DNA from: Fomitopsis serialis
Lineage: Eukaryota > Basidiomycota > Agaricomycetes > Polyporales > Fomitopsidaceae
Length of the DNA: 64,000 nucleotides
Reading direction: 5' to 3'
NCBI RefSeq assembly: GCF_022376445.1
Contig: NW_025955108.1
Location: forward strand, 1-64,000
Positions within the stretch are counted from its first letter, which is position 1, and every line of letters starts with the position of its first letter. The position numbers were made by a program, and so were the translations under genes. The notes below the pieces were generated by a model that saw only the letters and a list, made by a program, of their open reading frames with translations, searched no databases and was not told where the DNA came from. This document shows positions 10,813 through 23,145 of this stretch, piece after piece.

Positions 10813-11731
10813 CCTGAGGACTGTAAAACCCTGCCGTACCTTGCCCAGCAAGTTGCAGCCGAACGACGATGATGTTGCCGCGGCGCGCCCATCCATCAAC
10901 GCTGTACTGCCGGAGGAGGGCCCAAACTGATTCATTTTTGTCGGCGGCATCGAGGTGTGGCACAAGAGCCCCGAATTCCCAGAGTGCCTTCGAGGGACGG
11001 ACGAGATAGGAATAGTGGAGGTATTCTTCTATTACCGGGTGAGTTTGTCAGTCTCTGCGCGTATGTTTACAGGGCTCAAAGTAACTGGGCAGGATCATGT
11101 TGCGCCCATCAAGCTGCCCCTCATGTGCCGTGTACATGGGGACTTGGAGATAGAGCTGCTGTTCCGCCAGCCGGTCACCGAGGAGGTCATTCCATGCCTC
11201 AATGGCTGGAAGAGGGATCCTAAGGAGTACCCGGCACACTTCGAGATCTACAACGTCCAGCAAGCTAAGTTCATTCCCCTCGGGTCCGTCAACGAACCCA
11301 TTCACATCCCCCTACCCCTTCGGCACATCATCCTCGTTAAATACAAGAGTATCTATGACACCGTGTGGCCCCTCTACTGGGCTAAAGGGATCCACCCTTC
11401 TGGCGCTCTGGGCGGAATCCTCGCCAACATGTACCTCCGCCTGTCCATCTGGCCGGTGGGCTTCGCTTTCCCTAGGACCCGCATCAAAGTGTTGTCCATG
11501 GTCCGGGTTGAAGGCAACCACCGGCCTCACGTCTTCACGCCAGCAGAGGGCGATCCGGACTGTACCGTGGAGAGGATGAACACTGGAGAAGATGAGGTCT
11601 CAGTGGATGCGGACTCTGATGTGGACACGGATGTGGACTCGGATGCGGACACGGATGTGGACTCAGATGCGGACACGGATGCGGACACGGATGCAGAGGA
11701 TTGGGATGGTGAGATGGCTGTCAGCGACTGA
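10813..11731 (+). pseudogene. PAG-B, 3' part (rest of exon 2, intron 2, exon 3)
   Basis: Resumes directly after the LINE. Exon 2 continues to 11038 with FIFVGGIEVWH and IVEVFFYYR. A TGA at 10928-10930 interrupts it where PAG-A has a tyrosine-containing DGYIF block. Intron 2 runs 11039-11092. Exon 3 (11093-11731, 212 aa) is fully open: LPLMCRVHG, RQPVTEEVIPCLNGWKRDP, PIHIPLPLRHIILVKY, LSIWPVGFAFPRTR. Exon 3 is about 40 codons longer than in PAG-A because of an Asp-rich repetitive tail. An intact exon 3 beside a broken exon 2 suggests the gene died recently. Confidence 0.8.
11600..11700 (+). repeat. 6/12-bp minisatellite coding an Asp-rich tail
   Basis: Units of GATGTGGACTCG or GATGCGGACACG are repeated about eight times at the end of PAG-B exon 3. 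They encode alternating Asp-Val/Ala-Asp-Ser/Thr, an acidic low-complexity tail. It is absent from the other PAG copies, so it arose by local expansion. Confidence 0.85.
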
Positions 11732-12056
11732 GGAGATCTACATACTTGTACATCCCAGTTCCGCCTTCTCTGTACCCTTTTTTGTAACTACCTGTGTATT
11801 GCTTATCATGAGGTCCATGTAGTATTGTTTTTTGAACGATGTCCTAGTGTACAACTACGAGAATGCAAAAAGAATACATGTGTATAGTTGAACATGTATT
11901 CTATTCATGCCGCCATCGAAACACCCTTTTGAAAGCTTTGTGACTTTCTTGTAAATGCCTGCTATTAATCTGAAGCTTAGCGCTGTGCGTCTCCAGAGAG
12001 CCGCTGTACACTGTCAAGCGTCTTCTTGTTCCCTTCTCTACTTCAACCGTTGCTCA

Positions 12057-13196
12057 ATGTCTTCACCGCTTCACTCTGAACTGTGCTTTCTCTTCTCCAT
12101 GTTCGTACCAAGCTTCCGGCAGATATGCAAGGCGACAAGGACATGTCCGTGGCACAGTCATCAATCACATTACGGTGGTTCTGGTGTCTACGGAAGGGAA
12201 GTATCTAGGGACATTATGGGACTTTGTGAGTCATATTTATATTACTCTGGCCATCAGTACTAACCCGCGGTCAGTGTCCGGTATACAATAAAGACCGCTG
12301 TGACACCGTACGAAGTCTGATCCAGCCACGTCCCAATGAGTTGAAGGCTGCCCGTCCTTACCTTGCTGTGTTAGAACCTTCCGACCGCGAGGACCGCCTG
12401 ATCTATGTTGGGAGCATTGAATCGTGGAACCGGAGCGTTGGATATCCAGTGTGTCTGCAGGGAGAGGTGAGAAAGGGAGTGGTAGAGGCTTGCATTTACT
12501 ACGAGGTGCGTTACAATCATTTTTGCCTACTAGTAATCGTACACACAGCTCACCAACGTTATAGGACCGCCATTCACCTATGACCCTACCACTCATGTGT
12601 AGGATATATGACGAGGAACTTGAGCTCCTGTTTCACCAGCCGATTACCGAGCAGGCATTCCCTGTGCTCAACCCTTGGAAGCATCATCCGGTGCAGCCCA
12701 AGTTCGAGGTCTTTGACGTGGAGCGTGAGGCTTTCGTTCCGTTCTCCCTGTGGGAACCACTCCGTCTTCCTCTCCCCCTGCGCCGCATCCCAGTGTTCAA
12801 GTACGCCAGCGTCACCAACATACATTGCCCGCAAGACATTGCCCTAGATGTTGGTGATCTCGGCCCTATTTCCAGCATGAAGGTTGAGATTGGCACAACC
12901 TTCCGTTCATATGGCCGACAGGCCTTCCTACGCCCCGCACCTGCATGCACTCCAAGAATGTTGTGAAGAGCCGCGGGTACCCGTTTCCGGACGTCTTGGA
13001 GGGCCCCTTGCAGGGCCAGAAGGTATATGGTGAGGAGACCATGGAAAGTGGAGAACTAGCGGTGGAGGAGATGCCCAATGGTGGCGAGAATGGCACTGAG
13101 GAGCGGGACGAGGTGCAGATCTGGGAGGTAACCTCCACCGGCAAAGAAATTCCGTACGTTCCTGACAGTGCTGGGGGGTACACTCGTGGGGCTTGA
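12057..13196 (+). pseudogene. PAG-C: third tandem family member, two frameshifts
   Basis: Exon 1 is 12057-12225 (SPLHSELCFLFSMFVPSFRQ, then TVINHITVVLVS and LGTLWDF in the next frame). It is 169 nt long, so one base is extra compared with the family. Exon 2 (12275-12505, 77 codons) matches PAG-A in length and is clean: CPVYN..., LIYVGSIESWNRS, VVEACIYYE. Intron 2 is 12506-12564. Exon 3 (12565-13196) reads LPLMCRIYDEELELLFHQP and RLPLPLRRIPVFKYA, then shifts frame near 12890 before IWPTGLPTPRT. A hydrophilic tail of about 70 codons follows. The leader (11955-12056) is CT-rich like those of A and B. The two single-base shifts could be sequencing errors. If real, the gene is dead. Confidence 0.75.
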
Positions 13197-13495
13197 GATG
13201 CATTAGATCCACTCTGTGACACTGTATATATCATCATAAACCTGATCATGTTGAATCTTCATTGTGAAAAATGAATGGACGGCTGGTGCTGTGATGGCAT
13301 TTTTGTGTTGACGTGAAAATCACACCAATGAGATATGAAGTCCAGAGTGCCTCATGGAAAAACTCTTTTATTAGATATGAGCTATGGCCACGAATAAGCT
13401 AAAGGGGTGGGCATCTACAGAGTGTCACAATAGACTCTCAGCAGGGCCAAAGCCGGTCTCAAGTGTTTTTTAAGACTCAAAGTGCATTCCGATAC
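13197..13495. other. Intergenic, convergent gene ends
   Basis: Lies between the ends of PAG-C (+) and the unrecognised minus-strand gene. AT-rich, and I see no gene or repeat in it. Confidence 0.6.
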
Positions 13496-16400
13496 TTAAG
13501 AAAGAATCAAAGTCTGCTTATTGGTGCTTTGAAACATGGGCGTTTGCTTGGGCAAAAAAGGGTTTTTCCTGATGTCCCAGGCTGAATGCAGTACCTCGAG
13601 GACTTCTGTGTAGAAATTGTCCACAGATTCCCTGTCCATGACAATCTTTACTTTCTGCAAAAGACATACATGAGTATAGAGCACAGAAATTGAGAAAGAC
13701 CGACCATATACGCTGTGCAACGCTTAATGATCTCCGCAGATGTCAAATGACTCGTCACAGCTTCTTCCAATGTGTGATACTGAAGGGGACGGTACAGGAT
13801 GATGGTGACAGACGTGTCACCATGCATCGTAACGCCGTTGAAAGAGACGGCAGCCGATGTCTTGCCAGGTGGTGCAACAGCTACCCCACCGTTCATCACG
13901 TCACTGATGGGCGTGTCCAGCGGATCTGTCCTCTTTCCCTTCCCACTGGGCCCCTGTTCCAGGTGCGGCAGGCCCATGAGCCCCACTCCCTAGGGTTTCG
14001 GGGATTGTTTGCGATGGCGCAGCCCCAGGCAGCCAGTACCTCTGGGCTGGGTTTGGAGTTGCGCTGATGGCGATTCTCGTTCACAATGCCAATGATGTAG
14101 CCTAGGATGGGAGTGTCGCCCTGCGTGACCATACAGCCGCACTGTAAAGTGTTCAATTACACCGAATGTAAAGATATATCAACTCACCTTTCTTGCGGCA
14201 TTTGGAAGGGTTTGACACACACAAATTTCCTGGCATACAATGGGACGTAGGGCAGATCCCATATACATGAGGTATTCGGCATCACTACGTAGCCCCTTAT
14301 TCGCCGTATACTCATCGTAGACGTAGAACACCTTGCGGAGGCCAGACTTCTGCCCTAAAGCCTTGAAAGATGGTGCCAAGATGTCCTTGACACCGCTGTT
14401 AACACCGTCATGGATGCTGCTGGGCATGGTGTTGAGAGACAAATATTAGGATGCCATGAACGTATGCACCTCTGGTCTCTTGCCGCCGCTGTGCTTCTAT
14501 CTACCTGATAAGCACCACATACCCAGGGCAAGAAGTTGCCTCTTGGTCAGCAGTTCCATCCAGTACGTTAAACACCGTTCACTTGAGCGTCTGGCTTCCT
14601 TATTTGGGTTCGCAACTCATTGCAAACCCTTTTATGGAAACTCGCAACATGGAACATCAAGCGTATATGGGATATCCTTGGAAGAAGTACATACATGAGT
14701 TGCAAATAGACGGCGCTACACTATGTATACAGCACACTGCGGAATGTACCACCCGGACCATATGGCCCAGATCCTACTGCGAGGTTCAAGACCCCCCGCC
14801 GCTCACGTCTCCACGTCATGTTGCCCGCGACCCATCTGACATTGAAATACACACGGAGAGCAATCTCGTCCGGCAACTCTTCGCGGCGAGTCAACACAGC
14901 TTCCTGTGTAGACAGGCGTCCAGGGCCCTTACGCTTCCGGAAGAAGCTCTCCGGTGGTTCACGCCCGTAGATGCGTGCGTGGTGCTGCACCATTGAAGAG
15001 ATGGTCTCCCTGTAGAGCTTCTATCTCCCATATGGTAGACCCTGCACATCATCATCACGATCTGTAAGCCACTTGATGAATCTATCAGTACATGTACCAA
15101 CATTGAAGCATGCCTGCATACTTACCATGAAGTGATCGTCTTCTTCCCACTGCCTCAACGTCATACGGCTTCCGGCGTGTTGTACAAAGCTCGTGAAGTT
15201 GTCGCGGGTGTATACGAGCATGCAGCTTTGCATGCGCTCACCAGTACCGGGAATCTTCAGAACACCATAATCATCGTCTCCATGAGTTGCTGGAGTGATC
15301 ATGCTGAGGACGAAGCCATGCAGCACAGGGAGGTGAGGGAGAGCCTCCAAGAGCTATGTTTCACGTCAATCGCAACATCCCATCTCCACAAATTGAAATA
15401 CACACCTTATCTATGTTGTACATGAACTCCTTCACGCTCTGTGCCACAAGGCAACAAAAGACCATGGTTTCCTGGGCATCACCTTGCCCAAGTGTGTTAG
15501 CGGCATGGACGGATGCGTACTTGAGACAAAAGCAAAGACGGGGTGTTGTGACCGTGCAACTGGGGGATGTTGTCACTCGTGAAGAGACGGTATCTCCCTC
15601 CGCTTCACGTAGCACGCGACTCATTGCACTTGTGATGCCAAAAGTGAGGTCTTCCTCAAAGGTTGGTGCTATCACGGTCGCCGTGTCACGCAGCCGCCAC
15701 CAGTCGATCCTGAACGTACGAAGATCTCACACATTTAGCAGTGCGTCCCCTTCACAAAATGTGTATGGCCCACTCACCTCACGCAACATAGAAACACGCC
15801 CCATCGTTCAAGCTCCAGGTTGCCTTTAGCCTTATACTTCCACGTCAAATCGACTGTCAACTGCAGCAGATCGTAGGTCGTCTTGTCCATCCTGGCGAGG
15901 TCCTGAACGGCATAACCACCTGAGTTGGATGTGGTAACCGACCTAGGTAAAGTTGAGCTTACCTCGGTGATGAAACCATCCTTGTCGGAGCGGTCCCACT
16001 GGGACTGAAGCTCGTGGATCTGCGCAAGACAATGACAGAGATGATTGAACTCGTTGCCCTGTGAACCAAGAGTAGTCTTGAGCCATTGCAAGAATTCTGG
16101 GCGCACAACTTCTATTGTTGGCCTGGGAGTGATGGCGGCCAGCGATGAGACCATGACACCGTGCTTCGTATTCGAGCCAAGTGGCTCATCTAAGCCTGCA
16201 TAGGAATATGGCACTTGAGAGCTCTCTCCCGAGATGGGGGATTGAGGCTGCGCGATCCTGTGCCTGTCGGGGAGGGATTGACCTGGGGATTGTATCTTCA
16301 CTTGCGTGTGGTGATGAGCCTGGACAGGTGTGCTCGGTCAATTAGAATCGCCGGAGTCCGAGCCGCTCCCAACTGGTGTGTGCAGTGGGTCGTCTGTGTC

Positions 16401-16606
16401 CGAAATCAGCTCGGTACCGTCACGGCGTATTGAGCGCGTATCACATGCAGGGTGTCGGACTGGCCTATTCTCGTCGTCGAACAGCATGGTGTGGAGGCTG
16501 GAGGGTCGACGTTAACTGGTTCGGGGGGATGTGGAAGCTGGGAGTGAAGCATTATGTTAGCCTGAAGGGTGAGGTCATGGGAACAGCATTCAGACAACAG
16601 CGACAA
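13496..16606 (-). CDS. Unrecognised multi-exon gene
   Basis: A run of minus-strand coding blocks joined by short GT...AG gaps. A long block from 16301 to about 15790 (PEFLQWLKTTLGSQGNEF, DKTTYDLLQLTVDLTWKY), then about 15714-15406 (TVIAPTFEEDLTFGITSAM to MYNIDK), 15353-15126 (LLEALPHLPVLHGFVLSMI to DDHFM), about 15075-15020, 14998-14700 (MVQHHARIYGREPPESFF), 14442-14182 (FYVYDEYTANKGLRSDAEYL), 14140-13747 (GYIIGIVNENRHQRN, SVTIILYRPLQYHTLEEAV) and a last exon ending at 13496. The true start may lie upstream; a stretch with YFVIYEIDRP near 16720 may belong. A frame change near 13990 and a stop near 15020 leave it open whether the gene is intact. I recognise no domain, and no transposon protein resembles it. 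Confidence 0.5.
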
Positions 16607-17343
16607 CTTGAACTGACCTTCAAAGATCCCACTACATGTCTTTGGCGGCCTTCGTTCTCAATGTCCAGAGTCCACAAAACTGGAGAGACGGTGACTCCTC
16701 ACAGGTCTGTCGATCTCATAAATGACGAAATACTTGCCCCCTGCACTGAATGTCTGCAACTCTTAGAATGTCTATGCCATCCGCGTATGCGGGCTACACC
16801 CTTGGCTATGCCTCTGGACATAGGTGCCAGGTTCGCAATGTGTTGTGAACCCTCCATATTAGGGAATCTAAGCGCCGGAGTAATTGGAGGGCGTTCAGCA
16901 TCTCAGTCCTGGGGGGAAACTGCTCACCGACTCAATCCTAGCAACAGTGATGCTGCACAAGCCCTCAGATTATCAGTACAAGATGAGTGAACGGTGCTGT
17001 AAACATGTACACTAGTTGACGCTATTGAATGAGGCGTGTTACATACCTTTAAAACAGTCTATGCTGGAGTTTGACTGACTGTACTGCATTCACCGTCTGA
17101 AATAATCGTCAAGGTGTGCACCATGAGACAGTGAGGTGTTGAAAGGGCAGTCTCAATGTAGCGGATAGAAGGCAAGTGCCCTTTACCTCATCTGTCATGG
17201 AAGCACTGTCAGACTTGGTTGCGAGCCGCTCAACGCCCGGTTTAGTGCACTCTGCACCAGATCTGTGCCATCTCTACGCCCACTTGCCTCAGTTTTTTTA
17301 CAGGCAACCCCCACGTAGGTGAGTACATAAACTATTCACGGTC
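16607..17343. other. Between two divergent genes; possible 5' end of the minus-strand gene
   Basis: Holds possible upstream exons of the minus-strand gene (near 16600-16760) and the leader of the Plavaka copy P2. The plus-strand ORF at 16376-16990 has no family match and is antisense to these exons, so I do not call it. No repeats seen. Confidence 0.4.
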
Positions 17344-17890
17344 ATGGGTCAACCGTTAAAACACGAACATCATTTTCACAGACGTCGTTTGCCCAGACCC
17401 ACAGAGACCATGAAACCCTCCTTGACACTGTTTGTACGCCCGGGTGGTGACAACGACCGAACCTGCCCAGCATGCGACAAGGAGTTCCACACAAGTCAGG
17501 GGCTCATGGCTCACTTATCCAGTGCAAGGTTGTGTGCTTGGTACCGCAAGGGCAAGAATCGAGAGCTCAACGCGTTCAGCCTTCCGAAGGTCGTCGAGTC
17601 TCCGGCGCAAGCGGTCGCCAACACGCAGGTGGTGGATGGGGAGGTCAACGACTGCAAGGACATCCTAGAGGACAGAGATTTTTTCCGCTTTGAGCTTCCT
17701 GATGCGCCGCCGCCACCTGCCGACACTGATGCTGGCTCATCAGGCCAGCCATCCTCTAGCATGCGAACGGCAGGCAACTCACGGCGCAGACCTTGGACAT
17801 TCATACTGATCCTCGACAACAATGAGGATACAAGGCTTTCCGAAGAGAATAAAGATGCAGGGGCGGTCATCAGAATAGACAAAAGCATTA
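17344..17890 (+). pseudogene. Plavaka transposase N-terminus with zinc finger (copy P2, first part)
   Basis: Plavaka proteins begin with a Cys/His finger, seen here as CPACDKEFHTSQGLMAH followed by a Cys six residues on (C-x2-C-x12-H-x6-C). Then come NAFSLPKV, a Pro-rich linker and ENKDAGAVIRIDKSI. The natural continuation, a WKAYF block and the ASELDW domain, is at 23146, so repeat R (17884-23145) splits one gene. The start could be 17344 or the ATG at 17410. Downstream parts carry four in-frame stops, so the copy is dead. Confidence 0.7.
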
Positions 17891-20800
17891 CGATCCCTGA
17901 GGTACGAAGGTATCGTTCTTATGATGGACGGGCCTGAAACGCTTCCAGTGGCGCCCAATGTGGCAGTTTTTTCCCACAGGTACAGTCATTTGCCCCCAGC
18001 TTACCATGTATAGTTAACATTTGTTATGGTCAGTTAGCGGAGTTCAAAATTTTCAGACTCCCAGATGACGCGACTTGCACCAACACCACCAAACAAATGC
18101 TGTGGCTCAGTGCTTTGTCCTGGGGTGAGGGCCCAAGAAACACTTCGAGTGGCACCCAATATGGCAACTGGTGAGCATGTCATGTGACTGGCAGCCAGGC
18201 AGCTCACTGCTAGCGCTCACACTTATAGGCTGCCCCATAGCCCTAGTTAGTAACAATTGTGAATGGACTTAGTATACTGATCTGATAGCCCTTCATTCAG
18301 AGAGTATACACTATCATTATTGAGTAGCTAGAGTGGCTGGCTGGTCCAGAAAATGCAAAATAAAAAAATCCACATGTGCCTCTGCAGATGTCAAAGTGCC
18401 TATTTGTGCCTCAGATGTGTTCCATATGTCTGTAATGACATACATATGTGATTCAGACACTGTACAACTCAGTGGGTGCTGCACTACAGCCAAAATCAGC
18501 CACAATGAGCCATTTGACCCTCTTTTCACATGTTGTAGTCCATCTACATGGTGTAGTGATGTCTATGATAATCCCAAGCACTCAGATTCTCCTATTGGGT
18601 ACTTCTGTATATTTGACAGATTTTCTGCATTTTTGTGACCTCCATGGGCACCACATCTTGTCCTACTTCCTCTTTGGGCAGGACACCTACTCTATATGGT
18701 AGTTGTGGCATGTAGCTGGCATATAGACACATAGACACAATCTGGGGATATATAATGGCCATCCATACATATGTATCCATGCTACTATGATGTCAGGCTT
18801 TGTATGCTGCAGAGACACTGTCTGAAGTGTGATCATAGGCTTATATGAGCTCCCTGAATGTGAATTTCACTGTGTTATTGAGTATACTGCCCTAGTTGAT
18901 GCAACAATTGTATCATGGAAGGCTATAAGGATTTGACCTCATTCATTCTGAATATCTTCTGAATATTCCGCTTTTTTTTTCAAGTCTATACAAGCCCTCT
19001 TGACACAGTAACAGTCTGCGCTGACACCGCTTACTAAGCGCTCATTAAGCGCCCATTGCCGAAGCGGACTTGTATACAACTGCAGCCCTGCATTTCTCTG
19101 CAACTCAGGTCACCCAAAAGGGATTTTGGAGCAATGTCATTGGTTGAACCACTGGCAAACCTTGCCTTCTAAGGGAATCATTCAATCTCAGCCGAGTTTT
19201 TTGATGGCTTGCCCAATGTGGTCAGCAGCACTGTCTAGACTCTGACTAGAGCACATTGAATGTGGAGAAATCTCGGAATATTGACTCCCATGCAATGCTC
19301 CTTGCACACAGGTATGGAGGTCCATATTAGGTATCCCAGTGCTTGTTCACAGTGTACTGACCAAGGCAAGTGATGCAGAGGCATATGTACAAATGTTGTT
19401 TTTCATTTACTGCCCTTACTGGAGAGTCCTACAGGCTGACAATCTTATGCAGGGGTCTATGGCTACCAGATATGAAAATCACCATATATGGTAGATCCTT
19501 GCCTGTTTGGGAAGTTGATGATAGATCACCTTTACAGTGTTGCATAAATGGCAGGAAAATGAGCAAACATTAGATAACACTATTGTCCCATTGTGGGTTG
19601 ATAGGACTTATGTGTGATGCTGAGTACTTGTGGAGGAGATGGATAGCAGAAACACAGAGTCTGGTGCAATAGGCTCAGCCACATGCCATGTGAGGTTCAC
19701 TGTCCACAGGTCAAAATTTTGACCTGTGGACGAGTCATCTTGCAGTGTAGTCTCCCAGACTCCACTGAAATATGCTGTTTAAGGGAATTAGCCTCTGACT
19801 GGCCTTGCTGTATTTGGCCAAAGGCTCTCAAGTCCATGTATCTGCTGTACTGTAGCCTTCACAAATACAACAAATCCCCAAAATATTCTCTCTGATAGGT
19901 ATGATGTCATAGAGTCTGTAGCTGCTGTGACTTGCCCATCAACTTCAGTGGTTATGGCACAATTCACAAAACTCAAAAACCCACATATGCCTCTGTACAC
20001 ATGAGTGCACTGCTTTTAACCTTCAAAGTGACTCTATCAAAGCCTGTAGACTGCCCATTGATTCTCTGACATCTGGGATCTGCTATATAGGGAAGCTGGC
20101 CTTCCAAAAATGGCAGTTTCCATTCAGCTGCTCAGTCTGGGCTCAGAAAATGCTGATAAAATCTGGGAATATTATGTACAATTGAATTAATCCATGATGC
20201 CTGCTGTATGTAAGAAATTGATTCTGTATAGAGTCCTCAGAGTCTATAACCAGCATGCCTTGCTATATATTCATAATCCAGAAAAGAGAACCTCTGTGGA
20301 CAATTGCAAAGTGATTCCAAATATGAATAGGTTGTTGTCTCTGAAACACATTTGATATGACCTGTATAGACCATGCACATAGTCCACACAGCATGAGTGT
20401 GTCTGGAATGTGCACAGCACTGCTATGAGTGGGGAAATATTGTCATAACATGCCTGTGTTGACTTCCCACTACTGAATGACCATGTATTGAGGTTCTCTC
20501 TATTTTTAAGATGCTTAGGGATATTCCACAGATCTTCTAGAACATTATCCGATTTTCTGGGACTTTCTTGAGCCCCAAACAAGTCAGTTTTGCTGCAGAA
20601 ACAGTGCACACTTACATCGCTTACTAAGCGCGCAAATAAGCGCCCGTTGCCGAAGCGGAGTCGTCGACAGGCCGGAATTCCCGGCCTGTCGACGACTCCG
20701 GTCATTCAAAAGGGATTTTGGAACATTCCCATTGGCTGGGATGCTGACAAATATTCCCTTTTAAAGTAATCTTTCAATCTCAGCTCTTCATGCCGAGTTT

Positions 20801-23145
20801 TTTGATGGCTCTCAGCCACACTAACTCAGCTCTTACTAGAGCCCCATTAAATGCGCAAAAATACTCAAATAAATACCCAAATATTCCTTCTCCATGGGAT
20901 ACTTCATGGATACTGATGGGTGTCCATATTAGGTATCTTTGAGGGTACTGACCATGAGAAGTGATACTGAGGCATATGAGCAGATCTTGGTAAGCATGTT
21001 TACTAGAGAGCTCCACAGGTATGAGGGGAGTCTGAAGCAGACATGGAAACCTGCCATATATGGTTAGTCTCCTGCCCATTTAGGAAGTTGGCCATTGATG
21101 GCCTCTGCAGTACTGGATAAATAGCAGGAAAATCAGAGAAAAATCCAGGAGTACTATACATTCATATTGTGCTCACTATTGAGGCTCACATGTGGCAAAA
21201 ACCCTATGATAGTGCAGAGTTTCCCATGCATGGCCTGATATAAGCCACTCTTTCAGTGAGTCTTTGTATATCTTGTAACCACCAGTATCACCTGGAATTG
21301 TCAGGAACTGGCAACTCCAAACAGGATCCTAAGCTGTTGTGTTTAGTTCAACAGCTCAACAGGCCCTGAACATGCAGGCTGCCAAACTTGGGAGTTGAGC
21401 TTGAATGCCAGCCACAAGCTCATCAGTGACACTGTATTTGCTGTGCTGTGGCCTCCCAAAAATGAAAAACCCGATTGGGTATATTCTCAGTCACATATGA
21501 TGTGTCATAGAGTCTGTACATAGTATGCCTTCCCATACTTTCATATAAATATAGCCCCATCCAACAAAGAACAATAAAAAGCACATGCCTCACACTTATT
21601 CTTTTACATTGTTTGTGTTTCCTGTGATGCTTACCAATTACCTATGAATTATGTGAATAATATGTAGTAGCTGACCTGGAAAGTTTGAATTACTTGTTGA
21701 GTCTGGGCTCAGAAAATGCAGACAAAACAAGGAAATGTTATGTATGATTCCAACCTTGTACTACTTGCTGTAACTAGTAATTGGCTTCTCAGCCCCTTAT
21801 GTGGACCATGATCACTCAACAATGAGTACCTGCAGCACAAAGGTACCATTCAATGCTAGAAACACTCATAACATTGACTTTGCTTTGCATGTCCCTTGTA
21901 TAATGGCATAGCCATCACAAATATGGGTTCACACTGTACTGATCCTAGAAGTGACACAGAGACACAGTACTGTGCCCTTGCTACTCTTACTAGAGAACTG
22001 TATACACTACCAGTGTCATGAGGTGAGCAACTAGACATGCAGACTTACCATACATCCCAGCCCTTCATAGTTGCTGCAGTGCTGGACAAATGGTGGAGAA
22101 TGAGATGACATCAACTCTATTCCCTCATGTGATAATTGCTTGGAGCATATCTAACCTCTACCATCATATTATAGGCTGATGTGTTACCAGGTCCTATTGT
22201 TCAAGTTATGCAATGAGCCTTGGGTGATATAATTGGCAGCTCTTGGCTTGCTCATATGGGCAGGGAATGATTGTACCATGTATTGATGATGTCTATTTGT
22301 ACAATGTCTACTGTCACTCAGACTGCCACTAGGCAACCAGCAACAGACCATACTTATAGTGGACTTCTAGGCAAATATCTGACTGTCCTTTTCTAGATCT
22401 CGAGTCAATAATAAGTGACTTTGGATCACTCTCATTGGCAGCAACATTTCCCTTCACATGTTAGCATAAAATGTCAGCTACTCATGCTGGATTCTTTGAT
22501 GGTATATGGAAAGTCACACAATAACACCATAGACCCAGGAGTGAACACGTGTGCCATTTTAACAGTGTTGTATATATCATGGGAGGGTCCAAGAAGCAGG
22601 TATTATTACACATGGTGCATTGTGGTAATATCTGGTGGAGTACCTGCCATTCCAAATAAACAGTAGAGAATCTGTATATATTGAGAGGGTGGTTGAACAA
22701 GAGCAATATGGTGGTGAATTGTGCATGCATACAAAAGAAGTAAGTGTCAGCCAGCAGATGAAACCAAAAGTTATCTCACAAAGGTTGAAAACCTTTGTGT
22801 TCATGGGACTTATGACTGGATACCATGACCATTGAGTAGGCATTTCTGGAATACTGAGCAAAGGCAATAATGATTCCATGTGCAAGTCTCAGTGTAAGTA
22901 TGTGCTCTTCACAGACAGTTTCCTATGAATATAGCAATGACACACAACACATAGTGGCTTACTTTCTCAATTGTAATATTGCTCATGATGGAGCACTGAA
23001 ATCAACAATGTAGATAACCAGGATGCATAGAGTATTTGGGCTGTCAGGCAGCAACTAGACAGTGAAAATGGGCAATAATGAATTCTTCACACCTCAATGT
23101 ATCTAAACCAATGGGATCGTACTGCCAGCCATGGCCCTCTCCCCA
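17884..23145 (+). mobile_element. R repeat, full-length copy R1, inserted in Plavaka P2
   Basis: A 5.26-kb non-coding dispersed repeat. The left end is TTAYRATCCCTGAGGTACGA, also found near 27480, 28866, 49910, 56765 (inverted) and 58372. The right end is GGCCCTCTCCCCAGCAAGT, also at 35165, 47912, 50802 (inverted) and 60616 (inverted). Flanks differ at each copy, so the ends are real. The interior has CpG-bearing boxes around GCTTACTAAGCG near 19035 and 20613, GCCGAGTTTTTTGATGGCT near 19190 and 20790, and the palindrome at 20656. ORFs are short and not conserved in frame. No terminal inverted repeat, transposase or LTR structure was seen, and no target duplication is evident. The class is unknown. 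Confidence 0.7.
20656..20700. repeat. 45-bp palindrome in R1
   Basis: Two perfect 20-nt arms (starting CGGAGTCGTCGACAGGCCGG) separated by AATTC. It sits right after the GCCGAAG of the CpG-bearing box and before GGTCATTCAAAAGGG. A 44-bp version is at 54737-54780 in R3 at the same place. The box at 31.1 kb lacks it. Confidence 0.95.

Noticed and set aside
16376..16990. 204-codon plus-strand ORF
   Set aside because: It lies antisense to the upstream part of the minus-strand gene, lacks introns expected here and resembles nothing; treated as a shadow.
20656..20700. Palindrome as a cloning-linker artefact
   Set aside because: It contains SalI- and EcoRI-like sites, which is suspicious, but it occurs at the equivalent place in two separate repeat copies with natural flanks. 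Kept as a finding with a read check suggested.
17884..23145. R as an LTR retrotransposon or LINE
   Set aside because: No long direct repeats at its ends, no primer site, no reverse transcriptase motif, no A-rich tail at a constant end.
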